Program-made: the position numbers and the translations under genes | Notes under the pieces: model-generated | Seen by the model: only the letters and a program-made list of their open reading frames with translations | Database searches by the model: none | What the model was told of the DNA's origin: nothing | Part shown: one piece after another, positions 40,857-53,029 of the stretch | Layout of the letters: each line of letters begins with the position of its first letter | How positions within the stretch are numbered: the first letter of the stretch is position 1 | NCBI RefSeq assembly: GCF_020379485.1 | Contig: NW_026014848.1 | Span: 62,001 to 126,000 of the forward strand | Direction of reading: 5' to 3' | Length of the DNA stretch: 64,000 nucleotides | Source of the DNA: Brassica napus | Taxonomy: Eukaryota; Streptophyta; Magnoliopsida; Brassicales; Brassicaceae

Positions 40857-40875
40857 AGAATTCGGGGATGAATTC

Positions 40876-42165
40876 AAATAAGGGGAGGAGAATGTAATAC
40901 CCCGTCTTAAAAAAAAAAAACCATAATTTTGGTTTTACGGAATTTCTCGGGGAAGACAAAGGGTCGGGAAATTTTTATCCTAAAGGTTAAGGTTAGTCTG
41001 GATTCTATTAAAAATAGTTAGCTCATCAGAACAGGAGCGGAAAAATATTCGGGATTGATCGCGGGACGAAAATTCACCAGAAGGGCCGAAATCGGGCAAA
41101 TCGATCAAGAAGCTCGAGGTGGCTTGATTTAAGGGATCAGGACGTGGTGTCAACCATTTAACCTGCTGAGTGTCAACACAAGAAGGAGGTGTAGACGTGC
41201 ATGAAGCAGTTCCATGCAGCTTGACACACAGAAGCACGACATGTCGCAATACCTGCGATCTGCGCATGCGAACCGGCATGCAGAGGCCCGTGTGTCGCAA
41301 TGCATGAACACCAGACATGCTGAAGGGCAAGTGTACGTGGAGGTGTCTTCTGTCATGGCTAGAGAGCATACAACATGGCATGTGGATGCCCATGTGTTGC
41401 CACGCATGCGACCGAAAGCATGCAGGATGACACACATGCGATCGAGTGGCTCATTCTTATTGGCCGGCAACTTCTATATATACCTAGCTACCCTGGTTCA
41501 TTTTTACTCATTCAGACATACCAAGGACATTCTAAAACGTGGCTTAGAGAGAGAGAGAGAGAAAGAAGTGAGGTGCTTTAGAAGTATAGACATTTTTTGA
41601 AAACCGATAAACTGTCCGGAAGTTCCGAAAGACTATCCAGAAGAGAAAGAAGGTTATTTCCGAGTTCTGATCAGTCCAGACCAGTTCATTCAATACATTA
41701 CGGTTGGGTTTTGGGATTTAACATCACGGTACCAAGACGAAGATTTGGAGGGGATAAAAGGGGTTTGGTCAACATCCAGAATCAAAGAGTCGAGCCACAT
41801 CGCTTAATCATTGTGAGTCACAGTTAATTTTTTGTTAACGAATTTTTAATGCAGGTTCCTGACATCGGAGACGGCTTCCTAGCTAGGATAGCCAGACCGG
41901 TCTAGGTGTGAGTTTGTGGATCCGAGGCTTGAGACGATGTCTGGGCTAAGTGGATAGCAAGACTAGTCTAAGCATCCGGATTATTGTGATTGTGTGATTA
42001 TTATATGTTGTTATAGTATGTACCTCGTGTTGGTACTGTTGTGTGAGAACCTCGTGGTGGTTCTAGTAGTAGTTTGCAGGTCATTGCTTCCTCAAATGGT
42101 ACCACTAAGCCGGTTGTGGTCCGGAAAGTGGTGGACTCGGTTTAACATGGCTTGATCACCAAGGC
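40876..42165 (+). repeat. Polypurine tract and truncated 3' LTR, copy 1
   Basis: AATAAGGGGAGGAGAA precedes TGTAATACCCC at 40893. The LTR matches 33633 onward, has a much shorter GA run (about 41547-41562), and stops at 42165. The last roughly 880 bp found in the 5' LTR are missing. Confidence 0.85.
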
Positions 42166-43195
42166 CCAGCAGTACTAGAAGCAACAAGGAAACCCAACTA
42201 CAATTCTTACCAGATCCTGCAAGTTTGGAGCGTTCAATCCGCAAAGAAGAGTGATCCTCATCGATCGAAACCAACACATGTTCGTCGCGAGATTTCGTTC
42301 AACCACCGTCAACTCAGACACTAGTCCCGTCGAACGATACTCGCTCCCCACCGTCGACCGAAGACACTCATCTTCAATCGACCGACATCGTCCATCCGAC
42401 TTCTATCGATACTCCAGTCCGGACACCGACCGATACTGATCTGCGAGACATGGTTACGACTTTGATACTTGTTCGAGATGAAAGAGGAGACCTGCATGAC
42501 CAGGAAGGTCATCTGCGTAATGCAGCAGGTCAGAGGATAAATGCTCAGGGGGCAGCAATCCCTGTGTCTGACGCTATTGCTACAGGAACTACCCTACCTG
42601 TAGATGAGGCTGCGCGACCCAAGACGTTGGCTGACTACAACCGTCCATATCAGTTCTACACCAACAGATCAGCCATTTATCCTCCCACTAGTCAGAGGGA
42701 GTTCGAGTTGAAGGCGCAGTACTACACACTCGTGGGACAGATACCCTACCATGGATTATTTCACGAGCATCCTGTGGACCATCTGGAGAAGTTCGAGGAT
42801 CTGATATCTGCTATTAAAGTTAAGGGAGTCCCTGAGGATTATCTCCTATGCAAGCTCTTCAAGTTCTCCCTTGCTGGAAAAGCTTCGCATTGGCTTTAGA
42901 GGCTCTTGGATCAGATTCAAGTCTTATCAGAGAGACTATCCACACCATGGATTCAATGAAGTACAACTGCTCATTACTTTTTACAGAGGCATCGCGGTGC
43001 AGTACCAGATGGCTCTTGATGCTTCCAGCAATGGAAACTTCAACACATGGAATCCATAGGAGGCAGTAAAGGTCATTGAAAACCTAGCATCTAGAAACAA
43101 CACCAAGAACACTGATTTTGAGAGGAAAAAGTATGCCACCATCCTTGGGAATGATAAGATGGATGAGGTGAAGGAAAAGCTGGATTGTAACACCC
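42166..43195 (+). pseudogene. Family A gag N-terminal and central part
   Basis: Plus frames include RPKTLADYNRPYQFYTNRSA, YHGLFHEHPVDHLEKFEDLI, VPEDYLLCKLFKFSLAGKAS and then PHHGFNEVQLLITFYRGI, an Athila-type gag. A stop at 42897 and frameshifts interrupt it, and a segment after HWL is missing. The frame is broken at 43195 by chromovirus copy 2 and resumes at 59684 with DSVHKLLRKQVCLVEDAEAV. Upstream, Ser/Ile/Asp/Arg-rich coding (SSSIDRHRPSDF) shows the family A motif. Confidence 0.75.
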
Positions 43196-43777
43196 CCGAA
43201 CTGTTTTAGACATCTGTCAGTCAGACGGGCAACAATCAAACAAGAACATCCCAGAACGACCTTCCTCTGCCAAGTCCGAAAGTGTTACGACGGGTTGAGA
43301 ATAGACTTTCCAAGTCACAAACATAATTCTGTAACCCAGAATATCCATTCAACACGTCACGAATATAAAACACACTTTAGTCCATAAAACATGAAGTTGA
43401 CAAGCCCAAAATATTATACATATGGTCCATGGACGCAGTCGAAAGTAAACCATACATTTATATATCTTGAAAACGAGTCTTTAGCAAAAGATGTCCAATC
43501 TACACCAGCTCCTACAGTTCCGCGAGCGCTATGGTCCTTTCTACTGGTCACCTGCAAAAGGATGTGAGGAGTGAGTGAACTAGTTTCACTCAGTGAGCCA
43601 GGGTTCCCTATCTAGCATATACAACAACCCGTCATTCTAAACCCCACCCCAAACACAGGCAAGACGGGTAGTTCAACAATAAATATTCAAGATCATAAAG
43701 CATGACCGAATAAGCAATAAACCATTAAACCATAATAAATCAAAACACTCTTTATGAGTGTCATATCAATCAACCAT
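43196..43777 (-). repeat. 3' LTR of chromovirus copy 2, distal part
   Basis: Plus-strand TGTAACACCCCCGAACTG is the LTR end read in reverse. It is interrupted at 43777 (ACCAT) by the Athila element; the remaining part is 51489-52964. Confidence 0.9.
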
Positions 43778-44928
43778 TGATATATTGTGTTTTTGGCACA
43801 TTATATGTATGATTTACTAATAGTTTTCAATGTTTTATCGAGTCTGTTTAGTCCTTCTCGAGTCATAACAGTTCTGGAATTGCATTGGATGGGAAATGGA
43901 CAACTAGAGAAAAAGAAGAGAGAAAAGTATGATTTTGGGTCTTTTACGTGGAACAGCCATGCGGAGCAGCCTGAGTGCATGTTCCAGCGACGGAGAATAA
44001 AAAGGAAGTTTCCAATTATTTCGGGATTTGCCCTAGATTTCCTATTTCTTTCCTTTAGCCGACTGTGGTTCCTATATATATAGTTTCCTATTTATTACTT
44101 TAGACCTACCTTAGTTTTTACGCAAGAAAGACCTAAAGAGCTTTGAATTTGGCGATTTGCTATTGTAAGGGAGACAGCTCCATCTATCTCATAGAGAAGA
44201 TCATCCTGAACCCTCTTGTTACCTTGATTTATTATTATGCAGTATTATTCAGAAATCATGGTTCTCTGTTCTTGTGTAATGTCTGAGTAGTCACCCAATT
44301 AGTTTAGGGGTTCTTAGGGTTTGGAATCGTGAGCTAAGTTTAAATAAGTTATCTAAAGATTGTCTACATTCATATATGTTCTTATTGCTTGCATCAAACT
44401 GATCACTTAGTGCATGAACTAGGGTTAATCAATTTAGCTAGCCGTTGATTGATAACTTGAAATGATTTGAATGATCTTTGCATCCCTAGTCAGCGAGAGT
44501 AGATATTAGAGTGCATTGTGAACCTATCGGACTTGATCTCTAAGGCTTGCTCGCGCGTCTTGGTCCAAACGAGAGTTTAGGTATCAAGACCGACTTGCAA
44601 AGAAATCGATACCACAAGAGTGGATCGATTCTACATGAGTGATCCGAGTTTAGGCTTGCTGATTAATTGAACTTGAATAATAGCTTGGCTTACGAGCTCC
44701 TTACCTGAAGAAGAAACCCTAGACTGGCGCTTTAAACCAATTCAAAAACAACCTAATCTAGTTACTTGTTCTTTACGTTATTTACATCTTTTAAATCCCC
44801 ACTTCGTTTTAGCTTAATTCTGATCCCATAGAGATAAAGTGTAAACTGGTCCTATGGAATTGAATCTAAACATATTACAACTACACTGTTAACTTGACAG
44901 TAGACAAAGATCTAATTTTAGTGTATCA
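43778..44928 (+). repeat. Athila 5' LTR (1,151 bp)
   Basis: Ends TGATATATTG/GTGTATCA. TATA run CTATATATATAG near 44071. Identical length to the 3' LTR. Confidence 0.95.
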
Positions 44929-45156
44929 AGTTTTGGCGCCATTGCGACGGGGACCAGCTTTTTACCTTTATTTTTCGGTTAAAAATTTAGCCGAAAACTT
45001 CTAACTTGTTTAAACTCCTTTTGCAGTTAAAGACCCAAGTGCATGACCGGTAGACATACTCAGAGCAATACACAGGGGGATTTAGTTTAGCTTACAAACC
45101 AGGAACTCGCAAGCTTAGAAAGAACAAACCATCAACAAAGATCAATCACTGCAGCA

Positions 45157-45861
45157 ATGGGCGATTTCGGCACTCCGGATCAAATGGCCGCGTCTATGCA
45201 ACAGATGCAACAGCAGATGCAACAGATGCAAGAGTTACAGCAAACACTCACCGCACAGCAACTGGCTGCGCAGCAAGAACAACCTGTCCCAATCGGTGAG
45301 AGGAACTTACCGCGTAACATCCCTGCTACACGCTCTGCTATCGCTCCACCACCATGCCAAAGAGCAGACTTTGAGATAAAAACCGGCATGATCAATCATG
45401 TCCAGAGAAAGATGTTCCATGGACTGCCAGCTGAGATACCAATGGAACACATTGAAGCTTTCGAGGAGATATGTAGCTTCACTCGTGCAAACGGCGTCCC
45501 ACCCGACTACATCAAATGCATGCTGTTTCCATTCTCTCTAGCGGACAAAGCTTCACGATGGCTCAAGCAGTTACCTACAGGTTCCCAACTTCGTGGGAGC
45601 AGGTTAGATCAGCTTTCTTGGGACATTTCTACACGAAAGCCAAAACAGCTGCTTTGAGGAACAAGATCTCCTCCTTCAAGCAGCTCGCCGATGAACCTTT
45701 TAACGAAGATTGGGAACGATTCAATGATACCCTCAGAGAGTGTCCTCATCACGGGTTCGACGATGACCATGTTCTAGGAATCTTCTACGATGGAGTGGAA
45801 TGGGAGTTCCGCAATGCTCTGAATGCAGCGAGCAATGGAGATTTCATGACTCAAGAACGAG
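45157..45861 (+). pseudogene. Athila gag, frameshifted and truncated
   Basis: ATG 45157 starts MGDFGTPDQMAASMQQMQQQ, a Gln/Met-rich coiled coil. Then RNIPATRSAIAPPPCQRADF, MFHGLPAEIPMEHIEAFEEI and YIKCMLFPFSLADKASRWL mark the Athila gag. A frameshift near 45570 moves coding to the frame with SWEQVRSAFLGHFY, EDWERFNDTLRECPHHGF and FRNALNAASNGDFM. Coding ends at about 45861, where integrase sequence begins in another frame. Confidence 0.85.
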
Positions 45862-46656
45862 TACATCTTAGTAGCTGTTGACTACGTTTCTAAGTGGGTG
45901 GAAGCAATAGCCAGTCCCACAAATGACGCAAAAGTGGTAATTAAGATGTTTAAAACCATAATATTCCCAAGATTTGGAGTACCCCGCGTGGTCATTAGTG
46001 ATGGGGGTAGTCACTTCATCAACAAGATCTTCGCTGGTCTACTGAAGAAGAACGGCGTGCAACACAAGGTAGCCACGCCATATCACCCTCAAACTAGTGG
46101 GCAAGTCGAAGTTTCCAACAGAGAGATCAAGACCATCTTGCAGAAAACAGTCAGCACAAGCCGTAAGGATTGGTCGCTCAAGCTAGACAACGCTCTCTGG
46201 GCCTACAGAACAGCCTACAAAACACCTATTGGGACTACTCCTTACAATCTGGTATACGGTAAAGCTTGTCACTTGCCGGTCGAATTGGAATATAAGGCAG
46301 CCTGGGCTGTGAAACTACTCAACTTCGACATCAAACCAGCAGCAGAGAGACGATCCATGCAGATTCACGAGCTGAAGGAAATTAGGCATCTAGCCTATGA
46401 AAGCTCTAAGATCTACAAAGAGCGAACTAAAGCTTACCACGACAAGAGGATCATCAGCCGGAACTTTCAACCCAAGGATCAAGTGCTCCTGTTCAACTCA
46501 AGGCTACGATTGTTCCCTGGAAAGTTGCGATCTAGGTGGTCCGGACCATTCACCATTAAAGAAGTCTGCCCCCACAGTGCTGTTGTGTTGCTGAACACGA
46601 AAGGGGAAGAATTTGTGTTGCTCCGCGAAGGTAAGTCTCAGGACCCAAAAAAATAA
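45862..46656 (+). pseudogene. Athila integrase fragment
   Basis: An open frame without stops starts in the integrase core: [54 protein letters not shown]. All three catalytic acidic residues (D, D, E) are visible. The C-terminal part contains [12 protein letters not shown] [20 protein letters not shown]. The N-terminal zinc-binding domain and all upstream pol are missing because of the deletion that joins gag to integrase. It is not in frame with gag. Confidence 0.88.
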
Positions 46657-47405
46657 AAATAAAATTAAAAAAAAAACTGATTTTGTTTTATGATCTAATT
46701 TAATTTTGTAAAATGGAGAGAAACCCTAGAAAGTGGGAAGTGGGGCACGAAGTGGGCCTATAAAAAGAGGAACCTTCCCTATCTCTTTCCCATTTCCACA
46801 AAACTTGCCTCCTCCATCGCCCCACACCCCTTCCTTTTCAAAACCTTAAACTCTTTCAACTTCTTCTACTTTTTTTGAGTTTTACGGTTTCTATTCGCTT
46901 GGATTTCGAACTATTTGGCTAATCTGCAGGATTCCACCATCCCCAATCAAACGGTAAGAGGCGAAATCACACTGTGATTCTCGGCCTACAAATCTTTTTG
47001 TCTTCTCTTCTTTGCGCTTGAATAGATCGATTTTGGGGTTTATTACATTAAAAATCGACCTCTCCTTTTGCTGCTAGGATGGTTAATAGAAGAATAGATG
47101 AGATTTGTTAGATTAGATGGAAAGTGATAACCTTTGAGCCACTGTTTTAATTTGCACATGCATCGATTGATAAGATATGGATTTTGGTATCTAATTGATC
47201 GATTTTTGATTGGCAAGTAGAATGAAAGTATCATGTATTCCAAGAGTGATTGTATTTGGTTCGCCATTGTCAATTGCTTGTTATCTCTACATTGGGTTGT
47301 GGATTAGCTTGGATAGAGCAACTAAAAAGAGAGAAAAAGCTCCCAACATTATCTACAAAACCCAATCGAATGGTACTAACTCTTTCCTTTGGTTATGTTC
47401 TACAT
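46657..47405 (+). promoter_or_regulatory. Internal promoter/leader before the ATHILA ORF
   Basis: Non-coding interval with TATA box TATAAAAA at 46759 followed by a CT-rich leader (about 46780-46870). A possible donor CG|GTAAGAGG lies at about 46952. It suggests a separate transcript for the downstream gene, possibly with a leader intron. Confidence 0.45.
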
Positions 47406-48862
47406 ATGGCTCCCAAACGCACCAAGGCAGCATCTAAAATCAAGCCACCATACGCTAGGGGTGAACCGGAAGATTACACTGTCCCATAAACTTACCCATG
47501 GCCAAGAAAAGAGGGACCTTCGATCCCCATCACAGACCCAAACATCCCTAAGAAATCGGAGACAAGGTGGGATAAAGAAGCCTCACGCCGCTACAACACT
47601 CTGCTCAACACCAACTTCTTCCCGACGCGTTTCGTCGACGCCGGAGCCTTGAGCGATTTAGGCTTGCATGAGGACTTACATGCAGTTCTCCACGTGTTGG
47701 GAATAGCTGATCTCTGTCACCGAACTCACGCACTGTATCGTTATCTGGTAAGGCAAGTCCTCGCCACCGCAGAGCTAACCTTCAAAAGGCCCGTTTCCCA
47801 ATCTTTGAGGAGGCTTACTTCACATTCTTTGCAAGCGGTGTCAAGCACTCCATCAGCTTGGAAGCACTGACTGAGGTCTACGAGATGTCCGAGGAGTACA
47901 CTCAAACTTCTTTTCCTAGGAAGTTTATTCCAGAGCAGGCATTCTGGAAATTCATTGCTTCAGGGGATTTCAAATCCCGATCAGCCAGTCAGTCTCACAT
48001 CCGTAACCCTGTTATGCGCATTACTGCTAAGGTCCTGAGCAATCTGCTCTTCACGAAGGACCAGACTTCCAATGTCACACGTGGAGAGTTACAGATGCTG
48101 TGTGCGGGTGTTGAGGACGAACTCAAATCCTCCGACGTAGGAGTTCCAACCGCACCAATGACAACCAGTCCCGGTTGTGTGCTTGTTCAGATGTTTGTGG
48201 ACAAGAAAGCTAGAGTGGTTAAGGGTTCTTTGAAGAAAGACCGTTCTGGGAGTTTACTTACTCCTCTCTTCCGCCACTTGGAGATCGATCTTAGTGTCTA
48301 CCATGTAACGAGACAGCGGCGTTCATTGACATCCCTTACCTGATCAACTGCCAGATGCTCCGCGACGAGAACACCTATAGCTTCCTTAGTCGGGATGGGT
48401 GAAACCTCTACTGCAACCTCTACCGATCATCACTTCGCTGAATGAAGTGACCAGCATCTGCTTCTCCCTGATGCTAAGTATCTCTGCGCTGACCCAGGGG
48501 CATCTTACCGCGATGATGTCATGGATGATGTTGAGTTTGTCCGCACTGATGGAGGCGACAGTGAATATGATCTAGGCCCACTTGATGACGACGCCGATGA
48601 CGCAGCTTACCGTCACTGGATGGTAGAGTCTCAACGCAAGAACAACAGCCTCATGAAGAGGATACTATAGGCGATCACGGGAGGATGCATCGGAACTCCG
48701 AGCATAGCTGAACCTCGTCAAGACCAGCCTACACAGCGCAGACATCGTCCAGGGAAGGAGCCAGCAGGAACAGCAGGAAGTGACGAAGATACTCCATGGG
48801 CCACTCCACGCAGAAGGAACAGGCGTTCTGCGGGCCAGTCCGAGAGCGATGATACTGACTAG
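47406..48862 (+). pseudogene. ATHILA ORF-1 type (env-position) gene, frameshifted
   Basis: ATG 47406 starts MAPKRTKAASKIKPPYARGE and is soon frameshifted. Later frames carry DLGLHEDLHAVLHVLGIADL, ALTEVYEMSEEYTQTSFPRK, FWKFIASGDFKSRSASQSHI, HIRNPVMRITAKVLSNLLF and FVDKKARVVKGSLKKDRSG. These match the ATHILA ORF-1 protein family, which lies after pol in Athila elements where an env gene would stand. At least three frame changes and a stop near 48669 interrupt it. The C-terminus is acidic and basic, ending at TAG 48860. Function unknown. Confidence 0.8.
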
Positions 48863-50337
48863 GCAGTCTCCTAGTTCTATATCCATTGTTATATCCGTTT
48901 GGGCTATTCCTTTTTCTGTTTCTGTTTCCTGCACTTGTTTCTTTTAAGCCTTCCTTTCATTTATTTTCTCACCAGAGACGATGAGAAGTAAGTCTGGGGG
49001 AGGCGATTATCTGCTACTAATCGTTTACCTTTGGTTTTTATGTTTAGAGTCAGTCCGCTTTGATGTCTTTATCGAGCCAGTTTGTTAAGATCGAGTCAGT
49101 CCAAACTTTGTGGGAATCAGGACCTTATTCTATGATGTGTATTAACCACCCTCGTGCTTTAATTCATCTTATTCAGTGACCTTAGTAGAAGCGACAGACA
49201 CACATGTGGATCCAGAACAGCCTGATATTACATCATCTTGCTCTCCTGAAGCTTTCAGCATGTCGAGGTTACTCTGAAAAGACTTAACTCCATCTAACTT
49301 GAACTTAATCTTGACAGAAATTCTTCTTTTTATGGGCGTTAGATTAGGGTTTAACGTAATCAAACACTCAGGATTTCTTATTCTTTTTACCTATCTTGAT
49401 GATCCTGAGAGGCTAGCTCATCTTTAGATAGTACCCACCTTAAGACCCTGAAGCCTTTGTTTCGCCCTCATGCATTTGCTATTTAGTATCTTATGTGCAG
49501 ATATGTACAAAAGGGCCGGAGAGGAAAGGATCGACACAGTCTCTCACTCGTTGATGCAACAAAAGTTTCAGTTGAAGAACAGGCAGAAGCACATGGAACA
49601 GCCGCTCCGCTGCCGATGACTTAACTAAGAGGATAAGAGAGATAAGAATGAATGTAAAGTCAAGAACTCCAGTGGCATGTCTTTATCACCATTGTTACCT
49701 CCTGCTTCGACACCATCACCCAGAAAAAAAAAATTTGTATTTGCTTATTATACTTCAAGATATGGTGATTAAGGAGGATAAGGTTCTAAAGGAAGGACAG
49801 ACGGCACTGGTAAAATAGAAGGAGTCTAAAAAGAAAGAAGAGAGAACCATGCAGAGCAGAGCAACTGTTCCTGAAGAAGAACATGCAAAAACGAGTTGAG
49901 GCTGTGGACATCAATGGATCTATCCTCTCTTGCAATTTTGCGCGATATCCTGCATCCTCTACAAAATTTGGTAGCCCTTAAACACTGATTAGCTCCATTT
50001 AAACACAAAAAGGCATGTTTCATACCTAGACCGTTACCCTACCTAATGCCTATGATGAGAAGCTCACGCTACTCTTAATTGAACTTAAGGAGTTTTGTCT
50101 GGAAGGTTTTAACTTTGGCAGGTATGAGATACAGAGTATGGGGCCGATTTTGAACAGCAGTCAGTGGGGTTTTGGTAAGGGTGTGTTGTCCTAGTTTTAC
50201 TACTTGTATGGTTCAGAGATTCGTGGTTAAAGTATGGTTGTTTAGAATAGGAGAGTTCCCACGCTTTCAAACCCTTCTCTCAGTTCTTGGTACTTGATTT
50301 TGTTTGAGGACAAACAAGGATCTAAGTCTGGGGGAGT
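48863..50337 (+). other. Athila untranslated 3' region with polypurine tract
   Basis: Long non-coding segment with short repeats of the phrase AAGTCTGGGGGAG (about 48990 and 50324), the second directly before the 3' LTR as polypurine tract. No gene is supported; short open frames are not conserved. Confidence 0.7.
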
Positions 50338-51488
50338 TGATATATTGTGTTTTTGGCACATTATATGTATGATTTACTAATAGTTTTCAAGGTTTTATCG
50401 AGTCTGTTTAGTCCTTCTCGAGTCATAACAGGTCTGGAATTGCATTGGATGGGAAATGGACCATCTAGAGGAAAAGAAGAGAGAAAAGTATGATTTGGGG
50501 TCTTTTACACGGAACAGCCATGCGGAGCAGCCTGAGTGCATGTTCCAGCGACAAAGAATAAAAAGGAAGTTTCCAATTATTTCGGGATTTGCCCTAGATT
50601 TCCTATTTCTTTCCTTTAGCCGCCTGTGGTTCCTATATATATAGTTTCCTATTTATTACTTTAGACCTACCTTAGTTTTTACGCAAGAAAGACTAGAGAG
50701 CTTTGAATTTGGCGATTTGCCATTGTAAGGGAGACGGCTCCATCTATCTCATAGAGAAGATCATCCTGAACCCTCTTGTTACCATGATTTATTATTACGC
50801 AGTATTATTCAGAAATCATGGTTCTCTGTTCTTGTGTAATGTCTGAGTAGTCACCCAGTTAGTTTAGGGGTTCTTAGGGTTTGGAATCGTGAGCTAAGTT
50901 TAAATAAGTTATCTAAAGATTGTCTACATTCATATCTGTTCTTATTGCTTGCATCAAACTGATCACTTAGTGCATGAACTAGGGTTAATCAATTTAGCTA
51001 GCCGTTGATTGATAACTTGACATGATTTGAATGAGCTTTGCATCCCTAGTCAGCGAGAGTAGATATTAGAGTGCATTGTGAACCTATCGGACTTGATCTC
51101 TAAGGCTTGCTCGCGCGTCTTGACCCAAACGAGAGTTTAGGTATCAAGACCGACTTGTAAAGAAATCGATACCACGAGAATGGATCCATTCTACATGAGT
51201 GATCCGAGTTTAGGCTTGCTGATTAATTGAACTTGAGTAATAGCTTGGCTTACGAGCTCCTTATCTGGAGAAGAAACCCTAGACTAGCGCTTTAAACCAA
51301 TTCGAAAACAACCTAATCTAGTTATTTGTTCTTTACGTTATTTACATCTTTTAAATCCCCACTTCGTTTTAGCTTAATTCTGATCCCATAGAGATAAAGT
51401 GTAAACTGGTCCTCTGGAATTGAATCTAAACATATTAAAACTACACTGTTAACTTGACAGTAGACAAAGATCCAATTTTAGTGTATCA
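50338..51488 (+). repeat. Athila 3' LTR (1,151 bp)
   Basis: Same length and ends as 43778-44928. Followed by target copy ACCAT at 51489-51493. Confidence 0.95.
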
Positions 51489-52964
51489 ACCATATATATA
51501 TATATATACTCCTAGGGCCCAACAGAATCATTCTTCCTCCACATAAGGGACACCGACAATCCCTTCACTATTACACCACACAGGCATAGACGCTCGGGAA
51601 TCGCCCAGTCACGGTCCTCAATCGGAATCGCTGTGCCCCGGTCCCCTATTGGACTCGCCGGGGCTGTCATATCCACGTGTGACACTCAGCCTTGGTGATC
51701 AAGCCAAGTTAAACCGAGCCCACCACTTTCCGGACCACGACCGGCTTAGTGGTAGCATTTGAGGAAGCAATGACCTGCAAACTACTACTAGAACCACCAC
51801 GACATTCTCACACAACAGTATCAACACGTGGTACACACTATAACAACATATCATAATCACACAATCACAATAATGCGGGTGCTTAGACTAGTCTTGCTAT
51901 CCACTTAGCCCAGACATGGTCTCAAGCCTCGGATCCACAAACTTACACCTAGACCGGTCCGGCTATCCTAGCTCGGAAGCCGTCTCCGATGTCAGGAACC
52001 TACATTAAAAATTTGTTAACAAACAATTAACCGTGACTCACAATGATTAAGCGATGTGGCTCGACTCATTGATTCCGGATGTTGACCAAGCCCCTTTTAT
52101 CCCCCCCAAATCTTCGTCTTGGTACCGTGATGTTAAATCCCAAAACCTAACCTCAATGTCTTTAATGAAATGGTCTGGACTGATCAGAACTCGGAAATAA
52201 CCTTCTTTCTCTTCTGGACAGTCTTTCGGAACTTCCCAGCAGTTTATCAGTTTTCGAAAAATGTCTATATTTCTAAAGCACCTCACTTCTTTCTCTCTCT
52301 CTCTTTCTCTCTCTAATCCACGTTTTAGAGTGTTCTTGGTGTGTCGGAATGAGTAAAAATGAACAAGGGTAGCTAGGTATATATAGAAGGTTCCGACCAA
52401 TAAGAATGAGCCACCCGATCGCCTGTGTGTCGTCCTGCATGCTTCCGGTCGCATGCATGGCAACACATGGGCGTCCACATGCCATGTTGTATGCTCTCTA
52501 GCCATTACAGAAGACACCTCCACTTCCACTTGCCCTTCAGCATGTCTAGTGTTCATGCATTGCGACACACAGACCTCTGCATGTCGGTTTGCATGCGCAG
52601 ATTGCAGGTATTGCGACACCTCGTGCTTCTATGTGTCAAGCTGCATGGAACTGCTTCATGCACGTCTACACCTCCTTCCTGTGTTGACACAAATCAGGTT
52701 AAATGGTTGACACCACGTCCTGATCCCTTAGATCAAGCCACCTCGAGCTTCTCGGTTGATTTGCACGATTTCGGCCCTTCTGGTGAATTTTCGTCGCGCG
52801 ATCAATCCCGAATATTTTTCCGCTCCCGTTCTGATAAGCTAAATATTTTTAATAGACTCCAGACTAACCTTAACCTTGAGGATAAAAATTTCCCGAGCCT
52901 TCGGCTTCCCGAGAAATTCCATAAAACCGAAATTATGGTTTTTTTTTTAAGACGGGGTATTATA
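51489..52964 (-). repeat. 3' LTR of chromovirus copy 2, proximal part
   Basis: Continues from 43777 across the nested element. It has the TATA-containing TATATATAG (about 52377-52386), CATGCA-rich U3 (about 52430-52670), and ends at 52964, where the terminal TG has become TA. The purine tract GGGGAGGAGAATA (minus) adjoins. Confidence 0.88.
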
Positions 52965-53029
52965 TTCTCCTCCCCTTATTTGAATCCGTCCCCGAATTCT
53001 CTAAGGATCCGGTGATCCCCCTTCTTCCA

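Larger units (their letters stand above)
33633..42165 (+). mobile_element. Chromodomain Ty3/gypsy retrotransposon, copy 1
   Basis: 5' LTR 33633-35793, primer-binding site for initiator Met tRNA, gag, a 118-nt intron-like segment, pol with protease, reverse transcriptase, RNase H, integrase and a chromodomain-like C-terminus, polypurine tract, and the first 1,273 bp of the 3' LTR. The 3' LTR breaks at 42165 in the middle (after ATCACCAAGGC) and abuts a family A gag, so the right end was lost. It is related to copy 2 on the minus strand (43196-59678). Several inactivating changes are present. Confidence 0.9.
43778..51488 (+). mobile_element. Athila deletion derivative, with intact LTR pair
   Basis: Two LTRs of exactly 1,151 bp (43778-44928, 50338-51488) and perfect target duplication ACCAT (43773-43777, 51489-51493). 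Primer-binding site TGGCGCCATTGCGACGGG (44934-44951) resembles the Asp-tRNA site typical of Athila. Inside are gag, integrase joined directly to it, and the ATHILA ORF-1 type gene. Protease, reverse transcriptase and RNase H are deleted. By eye the LTRs differ at roughly 35 sites (about 3%). Confidence 0.95.
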
